DNA of 64,000 nt, taken from positions 1,010,406-1,074,405 of the forward strand of contig NZ_JABSTZ010000001.1 of NCBI RefSeq assembly GCF_013283745.1, read 5' to 3'. The position numbers were made by a program, and so were the translations under genes. The number at the start of each line of letters is the position of its first letter. Within the stretch, counting starts at the first letter, position 1. Shown one piece after another: positions 35,474 through 44,061 of this stretch. The notes below the pieces were generated by a model, which made no database searches, was not told where the DNA came from, and saw nothing but the letters and a program-made list of their open reading frames with translations. Source of the stretch: Aeromicrobium stalagmiti (GTDB lineage Bacteria; Actinomycetota; Actinomycetes; Propionibacteriales; Nocardioidaceae).

Positions 35474-36565
35474 TCACGGCTCGAGGGCTCGAAGAGCCGC
35501 TTGGTTCATGGCAACCGCAACTGCGTCAAGGTCGTCCTCAAAGAGGTCGGCATACACGTCAAGAGTCATCGCGGCCGACTTGTGGCCGAGCATCCGTTGG
35601 ACTGCCTTGGCGTTCGCGCCGGATGAGATGGCCAGCGACGCTGCTGTGTGGCGGAGGTCGTGGGGCGTGACGCGGGGGATGCCTGCGCGGCGTACGGCGC
35701 CGGCGAACCAGCCGCCGGATGAGCCGTCGGTACGGGTGCGGCGGCGGACCCCGCCGTCGGGTCCGGGGAAGAGGAGCCTGTCGGGCGGCTTGCCGGCGCT
35801 GGCCTTCTCGATGACGGGGTCGAGCATCTGGATGTAGGGGACGGACCGGCGTTCGTGGTTCTTGGGTGAGCCGACGTGGATCTGGGTGCCGACCTCGACG
35901 GCGTTGCGTTCGATCGAGAGGCGGCGTCGGTTGGTGTCGACGTCGCGCACGCGGAGCGCGATCATCTCGCCCCAGCGGATGCCGGTGTACGCGAGTACCA
36001 GGACGACCCCGGCGGAGTCGCCGGCCTCGCGAGCGAGGCGGTCGACCTGGTGGTGGTTGAGGTAGACGCGTCCGCGCATCTCCTTGCGCTTGGTCTTCAC
36101 GCCCTTGGCCGGGTTAGCGATGATGCGGCGGTCGTCGACGGCGTCGTCGAGGATCGATGAAAGGACGCCGTAGGCGCGCTTGACCGTGGTGGCCGAGCGG
36201 TTCTTGCCGAGGGTTGCAACCCAGTCTTGAATGATCGTGCGGCTGATGTCGGTGACCCGGACGTCGCGCCAGCGCGGCTCGACGTGGACTCGCCAGCCGA
36301 CCTCGAGCGCGAGCAACGACGACGGTTTCAGGTGGGCGCTCTGGCGTACGAGCCACGGTGGTCCGAGCTCGCCGATCGTCGCTTGGCCGGCTTGGTGAGA
36401 GACGTACTCGCCGCGGTACTTCTGGACCTCGACCGATGCCGCGTACTCCTGTGCCTCGCGCTTGGTCTTGAAGCCGCGCTTCTTGGTCTGCTTGCGGTCA
36501 GGGGTGCGGTAGCGGACTTGGTAGCGCTTGCCAGTGGTCGTCTCGTACGACTCGATCGTCGCCAC
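35474..36565 (-). CDS. int: Tyrosine recombinase (island integrase)
   Basis: A 363-aa phage-type integrase. An N-terminal arm-binding domain (YRTPDRKQTKKRGFKTKREA) precedes a core-binding SAM-like domain (residues 65-155) and the catalytic domain with R197 (TGIRWGE), K235, H302 and R305 (HDLRHTAA), H328 (LGHKS) and nucleophile Y338 (DVYADLFED). All catalytic residues are intact. The start is a GTG with GGAGGTGACCC upstream. It would drive excision at the 29-bp att sites with the adjacent excisionase. A decayed relative lies at 52915-53150. Confidence 0.95.
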   Translation of the reverse strand: MATIESYETTTGKRYQVRYRTPDRKQTKKRGFKTKREAQEYAASVEVQKYRGEYVSHQAGQATIGELGPPWLVRQSAHLKPSSLLALEVGWRVHVEPRWRDVRVTDISRTIIQDWVATLGKNRSATTVKRAYGVLSSILDDAVDDRRIIANPAKGVKTKRKEMRGRVYLNHHQVDRLAREAGDSAGVVLVLAYTGIRWGEMIALRVRDVDTNRRRLSIERNAVEVGTQIHVGSPKNHERRSVPYIQMLDPVIEKASAGKPPDRLLFPGPDGGVRRRTRTDGSSGGWFAGAVRRAGIPRVTPHDLRHTAASLAISSGANAKAVQRMLGHKSAAMTLDVYADLFEDDLDAVAVAMNQAALRALEP

Positions 36566-36676
36566 GGGTCACCTCCTTCTGTGACTGGCCTATCGCCGAA
36601 CCGGCGTCCGCCGTTATCGAGGTCGGGCTGGGTGTGGAGAACCTCGGTCAGGGAGGTCGCCTGTGGATGGCGGTGC

Positions 36677-36871
36677 TCACGTTTGGGAGCGGCGGTGCTC
36701 GGTCAGCCAGGTCTGCACGTCGGACAGCGCGTACCGGACGCGCGTGCCGACCTTGACGTATTGCGGGCCGGTTCCGAGGTAGCGCATCTGGGCCAGCTGG
36801 CCGGTGGTCACCGAGAGCATCGCGGCGAGGTCGTCCGGTGCAACGAGCCGCTCCATCATCTGGTCAGTCAT
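36677..36871 (-). CDS. Excisionase-like helix-turn-helix protein
   Basis: A 64-aa AlpA/MerR-like winged helix protein with LVAPDDLAAMLSVTTGQLAQ and YVKVGTRVRYALSDVQTWL, the usual excisionase pattern. A GGAGG site precedes ATG 36871. It is upstream of the integrase on the same strand with a 111-base gap and would direct excision. Confidence 0.88.
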   Translation of the reverse strand: MTDQMMERLVAPDDLAAMLSVTTGQLAQMRYLGTGPQYVKVGTRVRYALSDVQTWLTEHRRSQT

Positions 36872-36933
36872 TTCAGTCCTCCGTATACATGGGCATCACG
36901 CTTATTCACGGCCGTTCTTCCGGCGTTGGTGGC

Positions 36934-36978
36934 GGGGGAACGTTCGAACTTTCGGGGGAACGTCGGTAGGTAACGTTC
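36934..36978. promoter_or_regulatory. GGGGGAACGT repeats in the divergent xis/HTH gap
   Basis: GGGGGAACGT occurs at 36934-36943 and 36954-36963, exactly 20 bases apart (two helical turns). The first forms the palindrome GAACGTTC, and AACGTTC recurs at 36972-36978. The sites lie between divergent excisionase and HTH genes. They are probably operators for one of these small DNA-binding proteins. Confidence 0.5.
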
Positions 36979-37044
36979 ACCGCGCGGGAGGGCGAGGCGT
37001 TCGCAGGGTTTGGCCGTGTTGTGTTTGTTGTGTTTAATAGTGGT

Positions 37045-37542
37045 ATGGAGTCGGTGCTATTGAAGACGGGCGAGGTCGCCGAGATGCTCGGCGTCTCGCG
37101 TCAGCACGTCGTGAACCTGGCTGACCGCGGCGACGTCGCGTCCGTCAGGGTGGGCTCGCACCGGCGCATTCCTCGCTCCGAGGTCGACCGGCTCAGGGGC
37201 TACGCGCAGCTCTCTTCTGAGCGGCTCAAGTCCCTTCGCCTGCACCAGGCGTTGATCGCCGATCTGCTTGTTGATCCTGAAGGTGTCATCAGCAAGGCGC
37301 GCAGCAACATCGAGCGTTGGCTGCCCGAGCAGCGAGTCGACGGCATGACCGCCGCCTACCTGCGGGATTGGGAATCGGTCCTGGTCGGCGGCGTGGATCA
37401 GATCATCCATGTCATCACCTCGCTCGATGAGCGATCGGCTGATCTGCGTGAGAACTCGCCGTTCGCCGGTGTCATGTCACCCGAGCGCCGTACGAAGATC
37501 CTGCGAACGATCCGCGAGCAGCAGGCGGCAGCGCTCCGGTGA
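37045..37542 (+). CDS. Helix-turn-helix DNA-binding protein, antitoxin-like
   Basis: A 165-aa protein with an excisionase-family helix-turn-helix at its N-terminus (LKTGEVAEMLGVSRQHVVNL, then VGSHRRIPRSEVDRL) and a helical C-terminal domain of about 100 residues. It probably lacks a leader: TTTAATAG lies at the -10 distance before ATG 37045. Its TGA overlaps the GTG of the nucleotidyltransferase-like gene (GTGA). Such HTH/DUF6036-like pairs behave as toxin-antitoxin-type modules in islands. Here that is inference from architecture. Confidence 0.75.
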   Translation: MESVLLKTGEVAEMLGVSRQHVVNLADRGDVASVRVGSHRRIPRSEVDRLRGYAQLSSERLKSLRLHQALIADLLVDPEGVISKARSNIERWLPEQRVDGMTAAYLRDWESVLVGGVDQIIHVITSLDERSADLRENSPFAGVMSPERRTKILRTIREQQAAALR

Positions 37543-38084
37543 ACCGCACTCAGCTCGCTCACGTGTTGCGTAGTGCGTCCCGCATCGCGAACGACCGTGA
37601 TGTGCTGGTGGTCGGCTCGCAAGCGATCCTCGGATCTCGTGACGAGGACGAACTGCCAGCAGAGGCGACCGCCTCGATGGAGGCCGACATCGCGTTCCTC
37701 GACGATGTAGACCGCGCCAAGGCCGACGAGGTCGAAGGTGGCATCGGTGAGTTCTCGGCGTTCCATGAGCAGTTCGGCTACTACGCCGAGGGAGTCCACG
37801 TCGACACGGTGACGCTCCCGTCGGGCTGGGCGGAACGGCTGCTCAGGCCCGAGCTGCCCGATTCGGAGCCAGCGCAGGCGGCGTTTCTCGAGCCGCACGA
37901 TCTGGTGGCGTCCAAACTGGTGGCTGGGCGCATGAAGGACCTGGCATTTGCCGGTGCGCTCGTTCGCGCCGGCCTGATCGATCTGGACGTTCTTGTCGAG
38001 CGGATCCTTGCGCTCCCGGACGAGACACAGCAATCCGTCATTGACCGCTTGATCGGCTGGGTCGAGTCGCAGCGAACGCCGTAG
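37539..38084 (+). CDS. Nucleotidyltransferase-like protein (DUF6036 type), possible toxin
   Basis: A 181-aa protein. VLVVGSQAILGSR followed by EADIAFLDD resembles the GS...DxD core of minimal nucleotidyltransferases, and EPHDLVASKLVAGRMKDLAF resembles the helical tract of AbiEii/DUF6036-type proteins. Translation is coupled to the HTH protein upstream by a four-base overlap. Some relatives are toxins that modify tRNA. The second acidic residue pair is not certain from sequence alone. Confidence 0.7.
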   Translation: MNRTQLAHVLRSASRIANDRDVLVVGSQAILGSRDEDELPAEATASMEADIAFLDDVDRAKADEVEGGIGEFSAFHEQFGYYAEGVHVDTVTLPSGWAERLLRPELPDSEPAQAAFLEPHDLVASKLVAGRMKDLAFAGALVRAGLIDLDVLVERILALPDETQQSVIDRLIGWVESQRTP

Positions 38085-38135
38085 GCCTGAGGCGTTACCG
38101 GAGAGCCACACACCTGGTGCACTGCCGGACAGAGG

Positions 38136-38571
38136 TTGCGTCCGTACGAAACGTTCGCTCACCACCGAGACCTCGTGGGCGGGTTGAGCGCGTGGATCAG
38201 ACCGACCAGTGCTGTCCGCGTGGACTCCCACTTCGGGTCCGCGCGGAGTGATCCATCTCGTGCTCGTTCGGTCAGCGCGAGAATCATCCGCCGGCAACCG
38301 ACCGGTGATGCGATGGCGCGGTCCACGCACTCGGCAGTGGTGTGCTCGCGAGTCTCGATACGTTCCACGACCTCGACGGCAATCGCGCCTCGAGCTGCCG
38401 CTCGACGTTCCTCGTACGCAGCTCGTCGGCACTCCTGGGAGCACCAGATCGGCGGCCGCCCCGTCGGCTTGCGCCCGACGGGCTCGCCGCAGCGCGGGCA
38501 GGTTGCCTCTGTGTCGGTCGTCTGCTCGTTGGGATTGTTCATGCGTCCGAAGGTCTTTCGTACGGACGCAA
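38136..38571. repeat. Perfect 16-bp inverted repeats bracketing the zinc-finger ORF
   Basis: TTGCGTCCGTACGAAA at 38136-38151 is matched exactly in reverse at 38556-38571. The 436-bp interval contains one gene (38159-38542, minus strand), ending eight bases from the left repeat and starting 14 bases from the right one. It may be a small cassette or a pair of operators. No transposase is present. Confidence 0.85.
38159..38542 (-). CDS. Small zinc-ribbon-like protein
   Basis: A 127-aa protein with CPRCGEPVGRKPTGRPPIWC then SQECRRAAYEERRAA: two CxxC-like pairs that could bind one zinc, followed by basic helices. Similar small ORFs occur in actinobacterial integrative elements next to integrases. 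The start ATG 38542 lacks a clear ribosome site but lies behind a dyad (GCGTCCG … CGGACGC) that includes the right inverted repeat, suggesting autoregulation. Function unknown. Confidence 0.65.
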   Translation of the reverse strand: MNNPNEQTTDTEATCPRCGEPVGRKPTGRPPIWCSQECRRAAYEERRAAARGAIAVEVVERIETREHTTAECVDRAIASPVGCRRMILALTERARDGSLRADPKWESTRTALVGLIHALNPPTRSRW

Positions 38572-38595
38572 GTGGTCACCGGCGGTGCATGAGGT

Positions 38596-39324
38596 GTGTG
38601 GCAGTTCGTCGGTGAGCGGCCGACCGGGATGTCGCTGAGGGTGTGGGTGTCGGCGATGACAACGGCGCGCGCATCTGACAAGCGGGTCGAGGACTTGTCG
38701 AAGCGGACCGAGACGACGCGCACGTTCGCGAACCCTGACGGAACGTTGACCGATGAGCAGTTCGGTGCCTCGGTGCGGGTGATGGATGAGACCGATGGCA
38801 CCTGGCAGGACGTCGACAGTGACCTGACCCGGCAGGCTGACGGGTCGTGGGTGCCGAAGGTTTCGCCGGTAGATGTTCGGATCAATGGCGGCGGTGCGCA
38901 GGAAGCGTCGCAACCTACGAGTTGTCGGAGTCGGCTGGCCTGCTGGTCACGCTGACCGGTGAGGGGCTGACGACGCGCATCCGTATGAACGAGCAGCCCG
39001 CTGCGGACGATCCTGTGCACACGTTGGGTCTTCGCGCCGATGGTTTAGGTGTTGACGAGCTGGGTAACGGGAGCCTGGAGATCGCCGCCGGCGGCGACAC
39101 GGTCGCCAAGACCTCGACATTGGTGGCGTGGGACGTCGCGACCACTGACGCCGGTGAACCAGTCAGCGTGGTGGCGCTGGAGAGCAACCTCGAGGAGCCG
39201 CGCTGTCCTTGCCACGCTGACCGCCCAGGGCAAGATCCGGCGGGACTATGGCTCCTTCGGTCCTGATGCCGTCGTCCGTGAACTGAGCAACCTTTCCCCG
39301 CAGCCCTGGGAGGTCGATTCGTGA
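38596..39324 (+). pseudogene. Broken N-terminal part of an Rhs/polymorphic-toxin-like gene
   Basis: The first frame reads SKRTETTRTFANPDGTLTDE and DETDGTWQDVDSDLTRQADG, typical of the start of large Rhs/LamG-type actinobacterial surface toxins. Near 38905-38912 the reading shifts to another frame that continues TYELSESAGLLVTLTGEGL and AGEPVSVVALESNLEE. After about 39200 a third frame ends with RELSNLSPQPWEVDS. The several thousand bases expected downstream are missing. It is a frameshifted, truncated relic. Confidence 0.7.
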
Positions 39325-39812
39325 CCCCCGAGGAGGCGGCTCGCCACCGCTATTAGGAAGGTGGTCGATCAAGGGGCCCCTTGTGGGTGGCAGCTCTGGC
39401 CGACTTGCCCTGGCCGATGCTCGCCCTGGCCGATGCGGCCAACGAAGATTGAGCTCGTCATTACTTGGCGCAGAAATAGCGTTGATCGCCCCGCGGTTGC
39501 GGGGTGAGCCGCATCGATCGCTGCAAGACAGTGATGATACAGAAACATCTAGTCTGTTGTTTCGTTGACAAAAACGGCAAAGTGTCTCAGGATGGGGAGC
39601 GTGGTAGCGCTTGGGAATCGAGTCGTCGCAAAGGGGCTTCCGGTGGCGGATCTGGGGTTGCCCAGCCCCTCGTTGCCTCGCCCGGGGGCTACGGAAGCCT
39701 GGCGCCTGACACGGTGGGGAGTGCCCAGCTGCCTTGGGACTCGCAGCATGCATCTGAACCGGGCTCGGCGTCAGGCCTTGACATCAGGGTCGCAGAGCGG
39801 CTTGGTCTGTCG
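39325..39812 (+). promoter_or_regulatory. Non-coding leader of the lipid operon
   Basis: No credible gene is seen. The stretch holds a perfect palindrome CAAGGGGCCCCTTG (39370-39383), a duplicated CCCTGGCCGATGC, a CCCCGC/GCGGGG hairpin (39491-39506), a GAAACA…TGTTTC dyad (39542-39563) and a consensus -35 box TTGACA (39565-39570). The dyad overlapping the -35 box suits a repressor site for the operon. An open frame continues upstream from 39813, but its product is low-complexity and not family-like. Confidence 0.5.
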
Positions 39813-40532
39813 GTGAGTCCGACGCACGGAGCACTCCTTGGCGCAACCGAGTTCCTTGACACCGAACACGAAGCAGTGCGCGACTTCGTCACGACCGCGG
39901 TCGTAGGTGCGAACACCGATCGCGAAAAGGCGGTGCGACTGTTCACCGCTGTCCGAGATCAAATTTGGTACGACCCTTACCAGGTGTCAGACGATCCCGC
40001 TCATTACCGAGCGAGTCATGTCGTGAAGACTGGGCGTGCCTATTGCGTTCCCAAGGCGGTGCTGCTGACTGCGGCCTGCCGCTCGGCCGGTATTCCGGCG
40101 CGCCTGGGTTTCGCTGATGTGCGCAACCATCTTCAGACCGATTCGCTGCGTGAGTTGATGAGCGGGTCAGATCTCTTCGTCTTCCACGGTTACAGCTCCC
40201 TGTACATCGACGGACAATGGGTCAAGGCCACCCCGGCATTCAACCGCGAGTTGTGTGCTCGATTTGGAGTGCCACCCGTTGAGTTCGACGGCGAGAACGA
40301 CGCGCTGATGCACGCATTTACCCCTGACGGCACCCAGCACATGGAGTACGTACGAGACCGTGGCGTCTTCGACGACCTGCCGTTGACCGAGATCCTGACG
40401 GAACTCCAACTTCACTACGGACTGCTGATGGGGGCCTCGATCCCCGCGGTCTCCGATGCCTTCACCGACGTGCTCAGCGCCGAACATGCCGAAAACACTC
40501 GAACAACGCCCTCGACGTCGGAGATCCCATGA
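39813..40532 (+). CDS. Transglutaminase-like protein, first gene of the lipid operon
   Basis: A 239-aa protein of the transglutaminase/cysteine-protease fold. The nucleophile would be C78 (GRAYCVPKAVLLTAACRSAG, as in transglutaminase cores) and the histidine H125 (FVFHGYSSLYIDGQW). The third residue is unusual: VKATPAFN stands where an Asp is expected, so T140 replaces it. GTG 39813 is the first start near the conserved region; the frame is open upstream to 39504. It overlaps the next gene by ATGA. It may make or break an amide bond, possibly on a lipid or peptide carrier. Confidence 0.75.
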   Translation: MSPTHGALLGATEFLDTEHEAVRDFVTTAVVGANTDREKAVRLFTAVRDQIWYDPYQVSDDPAHYRASHVVKTGRAYCVPKAVLLTAACRSAGIPARLGFADVRNHLQTDSLRELMSGSDLFVFHGYSSLYIDGQWVKATPAFNRELCARFGVPPVEFDGENDALMHAFTPDGTQHMEYVRDRGVFDDLPLTEILTELQLHYGLLMGASIPAVSDAFTDVLSAEHAENTRTTPSTSEIP

Positions 40533-42058
40533 CCATTGCGAGCATTGCGGCAGCCCTGGACGTCCGCAACCCGTCAGATGGACGTTCGGTCGCGACCGTC
40601 AAGGTGAACGATCGCGAGTCGGTGAACGCCATCGCGGGTGGGCTCCGAGTTGCGCAAGGTGCGTGGGCAGAAACGGCCCCCCGCGAGAGAGCGAGATGGA
40701 TGCATCGCTGGCGCGACTGGATCCTGGCACACACTGACGAGCTCACTGACCTGTTGCAGGCCGAGACTGGCAAGGTCCGCCCCGACGCACTGGTGGAGAC
40801 GACAGCGTCATGCGAGTTCATCACCTACTACGCCGATCACGCGGAGCAGTTCCTCGCCGACAATAAAGTGAAGTCGTCTGGTCTTCTGAGCCTACCGAAG
40901 CGACTGTCCACGTCCTACCACCCCTACCCGCTGGTGGGACTGATCACGCCGTGGAACTTCCCGATCACCCTCTTCCTTATGGACGCCGCCCCGGCACTCG
41001 CCGCCGGGTGTGCAGTCCTGGCCAAGTCGTCCGAGGAGACCCCCTTGACGTGCGCGCGCGTCGTCGAGGGCTGGAATGAGATCGGGGCACCTCCGGTTCT
41101 TGCCCACGTCGTCGGTGCCGGCAGCACGGGAGCAGCTGTGGTCGATGCCGTTGACTACGTGCAATTCACGGGCTCAACGGCTACTGGTCGCGCGGTCGCA
41201 ATCCGTTGCGCGGAGCTTCTCAAACCGCTGAGCCTGGAATTGGGCGGAAAAGACCCGGCAATAGTGCTCGAGGACGCCGACTTGCCGCGGGCGGTGGAGG
41301 GCATCGCGTGGGGCGGCCTCTTCAACGCCGGCCAGGTCTGTATCTCGGTCGAACGCGTGTACGTCGTCGCCGAGATCTACGACGATTTCGTGGCTCGACT
41401 CACCCAGCGCGTGCAGTCCCTGTCTCAGGGGTCGGGGCTAGGCAATGACGTGGGGGCAATGGTCACCGAGAATCAGGTCGACATCGCAGATCGTCATGTC
41501 AGCGAGGCCGTTCTCGCCGGAGCGCGCGTCGCGGCTGGCGGAACGCGCGGTGCTTTGGGCAACTACTACGCTCCGACGATACTCGTCGATGTCGATCACA
41601 CGATGGCGTGCATGACCGAAGAGACGTTCGGCCCGACCATTCCGGTGATGCGTGTTGCCGACGAAGATGAGGCCATCCGGTTGGCCAACGACTCGACGTA
41701 CGGTCTGTCTGCAACGGTCTGGACCCGCGACCACGCGCGAGCGCGACGTGTCGCGCGGCGACTGCAGGCGGGCGCGGTCAACATCAACGACGTCTTCAGC
41801 AACCTCTTCGCCACAACGTTGCCCCACAGCGGTTGGAAGTCGTCAGGGATCGGTGCGCGGTTAGGTGGCGCACAGGGGATGCGCAAATACTGCCGCGTCC
41901 AAGCCGTGACGGAGCCGCGCGTGCCTGTACTGGCGCGTGAAGTCACCTGGTATCCGTACACCTCCCGGCGTACGGCCATCGCTGGACGGGTGTTGCGAGT
42001 GGCAGCTGGTCGCGGTGTGAAGCAACGACTCGGACTGAACAAGGAGCAGAGCAGATGA
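40529..42058 (+). CDS. Aldehyde dehydrogenase of the lipid operon
   Basis: A 509-aa NAD(P)-dependent dehydrogenase with PWNFP at 141-145, base E237 (LELGGKDP) and nucleophile C271 (NAGQVCISVERVYV). A basic, hydrophobic C-terminal extension of about 35 residues (TAIAGRVLRVAAGRGVKQR) could attach to membranes as in fatty aldehyde dehydrogenases. It overlaps both neighbours by ATGA. It probably oxidises a fatty aldehyde to a fatty acid, after the P450 and an alcohol dehydrogenase. Confidence 0.88.
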   Translation: MTIASIAAALDVRNPSDGRSVATVKVNDRESVNAIAGGLRVAQGAWAETAPRERARWMHRWRDWILAHTDELTDLLQAETGKVRPDALVETTASCEFITYYADHAEQFLADNKVKSSGLLSLPKRLSTSYHPYPLVGLITPWNFPITLFLMDAAPALAAGCAVLAKSSEETPLTCARVVEGWNEIGAPPVLAHVVGAGSTGAAVVDAVDYVQFTGSTATGRAVAIRCAELLKPLSLELGGKDPAIVLEDADLPRAVEGIAWGGLFNAGQVCISVERVYVVAEIYDDFVARLTQRVQSLSQGSGLGNDVGAMVTENQVDIADRHVSEAVLAGARVAAGGTRGALGNYYAPTILVDVDHTMACMTEETFGPTIPVMRVADEDEAIRLANDSTYGLSATVWTRDHARARRVARRLQAGAVNINDVFSNLFATTLPHSGWKSSGIGARLGGAQGMRKYCRVQAVTEPRVPVLAREVTWYPYTSRRTAIAGRVLRVAAGRGVKQRLGLNKEQSR

Positions 42059-42891
42059 CGAACAGCAGCACACGAACCATGCCCAAGACAGTGGCGATCA
42101 CTGGAGGGGCTCGTGGGATCGGGTATCAAACCGCCAAGGAGTTGATCCGCCGTGGCCACCGTGTCGCCATCGGTGATGTCGACGAAGTTCGGGCCAAGGA
42201 GGCCGCTGACGAGCTCGGGGTGACAGTGGTGACCCACCTCGACGTGACCGATCCCGAATCATTCCGGGCCTTCTTGGACCTGGTCGAGGCCGAGCTCGGT
42301 CCTCTCGACGTGCTGATCAACAACGCCGGCATCATGCCCACCGGGTACGCGCATGAAGAGGAAGACGCAATCACTCGCCGGCAGGTCGAGATCAACATCC
42401 TCGGTGTCATCTTTGGGACCAAGCTTGCGCTCCAGCGGATGCTGCCGCGGCGTACAGGTCACATCATCAACACTGCCTCGTTGGCTGGCGAGCTTGCCGT
42501 CCCAGGCTTGGCGACGTACTGCGCCACCAAGTTCGCGGTGATCGGTTTCACGGAGGCAGCGCGCCAGGAGTACCGCAAGTCGGGAGTTCAGCTCTCCACG
42601 GTTCGGCCAACCTTCACCAACACCGAGCTCGTCGCGGGCACCGCTGGGGCGAAGGGGCTCCGGAACGCTGAGCCGGAGGAGATCGGACGAGCCACGGCAG
42701 ATCTGATCGAGCACCCTCGACCATTCGTGCGCGTCACGCGGCTCGCTGGTGGCGTGATCGCGGCCATGAAGTTCGTTCCAGGCCGGCTCGCAACGGGCCT
42801 CGGCTCGGCACTTGGCGCTGACTCAGTGTTCCTCACCGATGTCGACATCGGCGCCCGCCAGACCTACTTGGACCGAATCAGAGACAACTGA
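42055..42891 (+). CDS. Short-chain dehydrogenase/reductase of the lipid operon
   Basis: A 278-aa SDR. NAD(P) site TGGARGIG at 16-23, NNAG at 89-92, and catalytic S142, Y155, K159. The hydrophobic C-terminal region (VTRLAGGVIAAMKFVPGRLA) is like that of lipid-active SDRs. It is translationally coupled to the aldehyde dehydrogenase. It could oxidise the alcohol made by the P450 on the opposite strand, or reduce an acyl product. Confidence 0.88.
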   Translation: MTNSSTRTMPKTVAITGGARGIGYQTAKELIRRGHRVAIGDVDEVRAKEAADELGVTVVTHLDVTDPESFRAFLDLVEAELGPLDVLINNAGIMPTGYAHEEEDAITRRQVEINILGVIFGTKLALQRMLPRRTGHIINTASLAGELAVPGLATYCATKFAVIGFTEAARQEYRKSGVQLSTVRPTFTNTELVAGTAGAKGLRNAEPEEIGRATADLIEHPRPFVRVTRLAGGVIAAMKFVPGRLATGLGSALGADSVFLTDVDIGARQTYLDRIRDN

Positions 42892-42935
42892 CCTCCGGAT
42901 CTCCGCCAACCCTGCCATCGCTCGAAGGAATTCAC

Positions 42936-44003
42936 ATGCCGCATACGACCCTCCTACAGGACTACCCGCATCAGATGGGAGGGCACTGCGGATCCGGCGC
43001 CATGCGCGACCTGCTGCACTGGCATGGTCTCGGGTGGGACGGACCTCCTAGTGAGGGTCTGGTGTTCGCCCTAGGAGGGGCTCTGGGGCTCTCATATGTT
43101 CGATCGAGCGGTCTCATCCCCCCGATTTATCTGGTCGGGCGTGGTGCGGATTTCGAAGTAGATCTGCCCACGCGCCTCGGCGGGGACGTTGAGATGCTCA
43201 CCACCGACGACGCCGACGAGGGGTGGTCCTGGGTGCGCCAAGAGGTCGACGCGGGGCGACCCAGCTTGGTGTGGGGTGACATCGCCGAACTGCCATACTT
43301 GAGGGTCAAGCTGCAGATGAGTCGCCATGACATCGTCGTGATCGGCTACGACGAAGATCAGGGTGTGGCCTTCGTCGTGGATAACGACCGCGCTGACGTG
43401 CAGGAGGTCCCGCTTGACGCACTGGCGCGCGCGCGGTCATCCAAGTCGTTCCCCGAGCCGACCCGCCACTGCACCTATCGAATCGAGTGGCCCGATGAAC
43501 TGCCGGACCTCGCCGAGGCCGCATCCACTGCGTTCCAGCAGTCGGCGGAAAGCATGCGCCACCCCTCAGGAGGGGGGATCGTGAACCTCAAGGGAGCAAC
43601 GAGCGGAGCCGAAGGTCTGGCTGCCGTCACCCTCCTGGCGTCCGATGTCGAGACCTGGGCTGGGCTCCCGCTCGATGAGCTCGAGATTCTGCTGTTCAGT
43701 TTGAGTGCCTTCATCGAGAAGGCAGGGACCGGCGGAGGACTCTTCCGCCGGCTGCTCGCGGACGGTTCTGACGACGTCGCTCGGCTGACCGGAGACGTCG
43801 CCACCACGGAACTCGCCGACGTTGCCGGCCGATGTGCCCAAGCGTGGACGAAGGCCGCACGTGCCGGTGTCCAGCGAGACGTCGACGTGCGGACTCGCGT
43901 GAACTCGGTGGTCGCGGCGGTCAGCCTGCTGCCGCAGCTCGAGACAGAGGTGGTCGGCGCCCTGGAGGCAGCAGCAACGTCGCTGTCTCGCTCTCGTGCC
44001 TGA
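42936..44003 (+). CDS. BtrH-like acyltransferase (BtrH_N and DUF4872 regions)
   Basis: A 355-aa protein resembling butirosin protein BtrH, which moves an acyl group from a carrier to an amine. It starts HQMGGHCGSGAMRDLLHWHG with the likely nucleophile C18. H131 (RHDIVVIGYD) and D149 (FVVDND) complete a C39-peptidase-like triad. The C-terminal region (about 190-350) is the helical DUF4872 part. It starts 45 bases after the SDR. In this operon it may acylate an acceptor with the fatty acyl group made by the neighbouring ligase. Confidence 0.78.
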   Translation: MPHTTLLQDYPHQMGGHCGSGAMRDLLHWHGLGWDGPPSEGLVFALGGALGLSYVRSSGLIPPIYLVGRGADFEVDLPTRLGGDVEMLTTDDADEGWSWVRQEVDAGRPSLVWGDIAELPYLRVKLQMSRHDIVVIGYDEDQGVAFVVDNDRADVQEVPLDALARARSSKSFPEPTRHCTYRIEWPDELPDLAEAASTAFQQSAESMRHPSGGGIVNLKGATSGAEGLAAVTLLASDVETWAGLPLDELEILLFSLSAFIEKAGTGGGLFRRLLADGSDDVARLTGDVATTELADVAGRCAQAWTKAARAGVQRDVDVRTRVNSVVAAVSLLPQLETEVVGALEAAATSLSRSRA

Positions 44004-44061
44004 TTGCGGAACTGATCTCAGGGACAACGACTTTTGAAAGCATCACAGACAGAGGAGTCTC

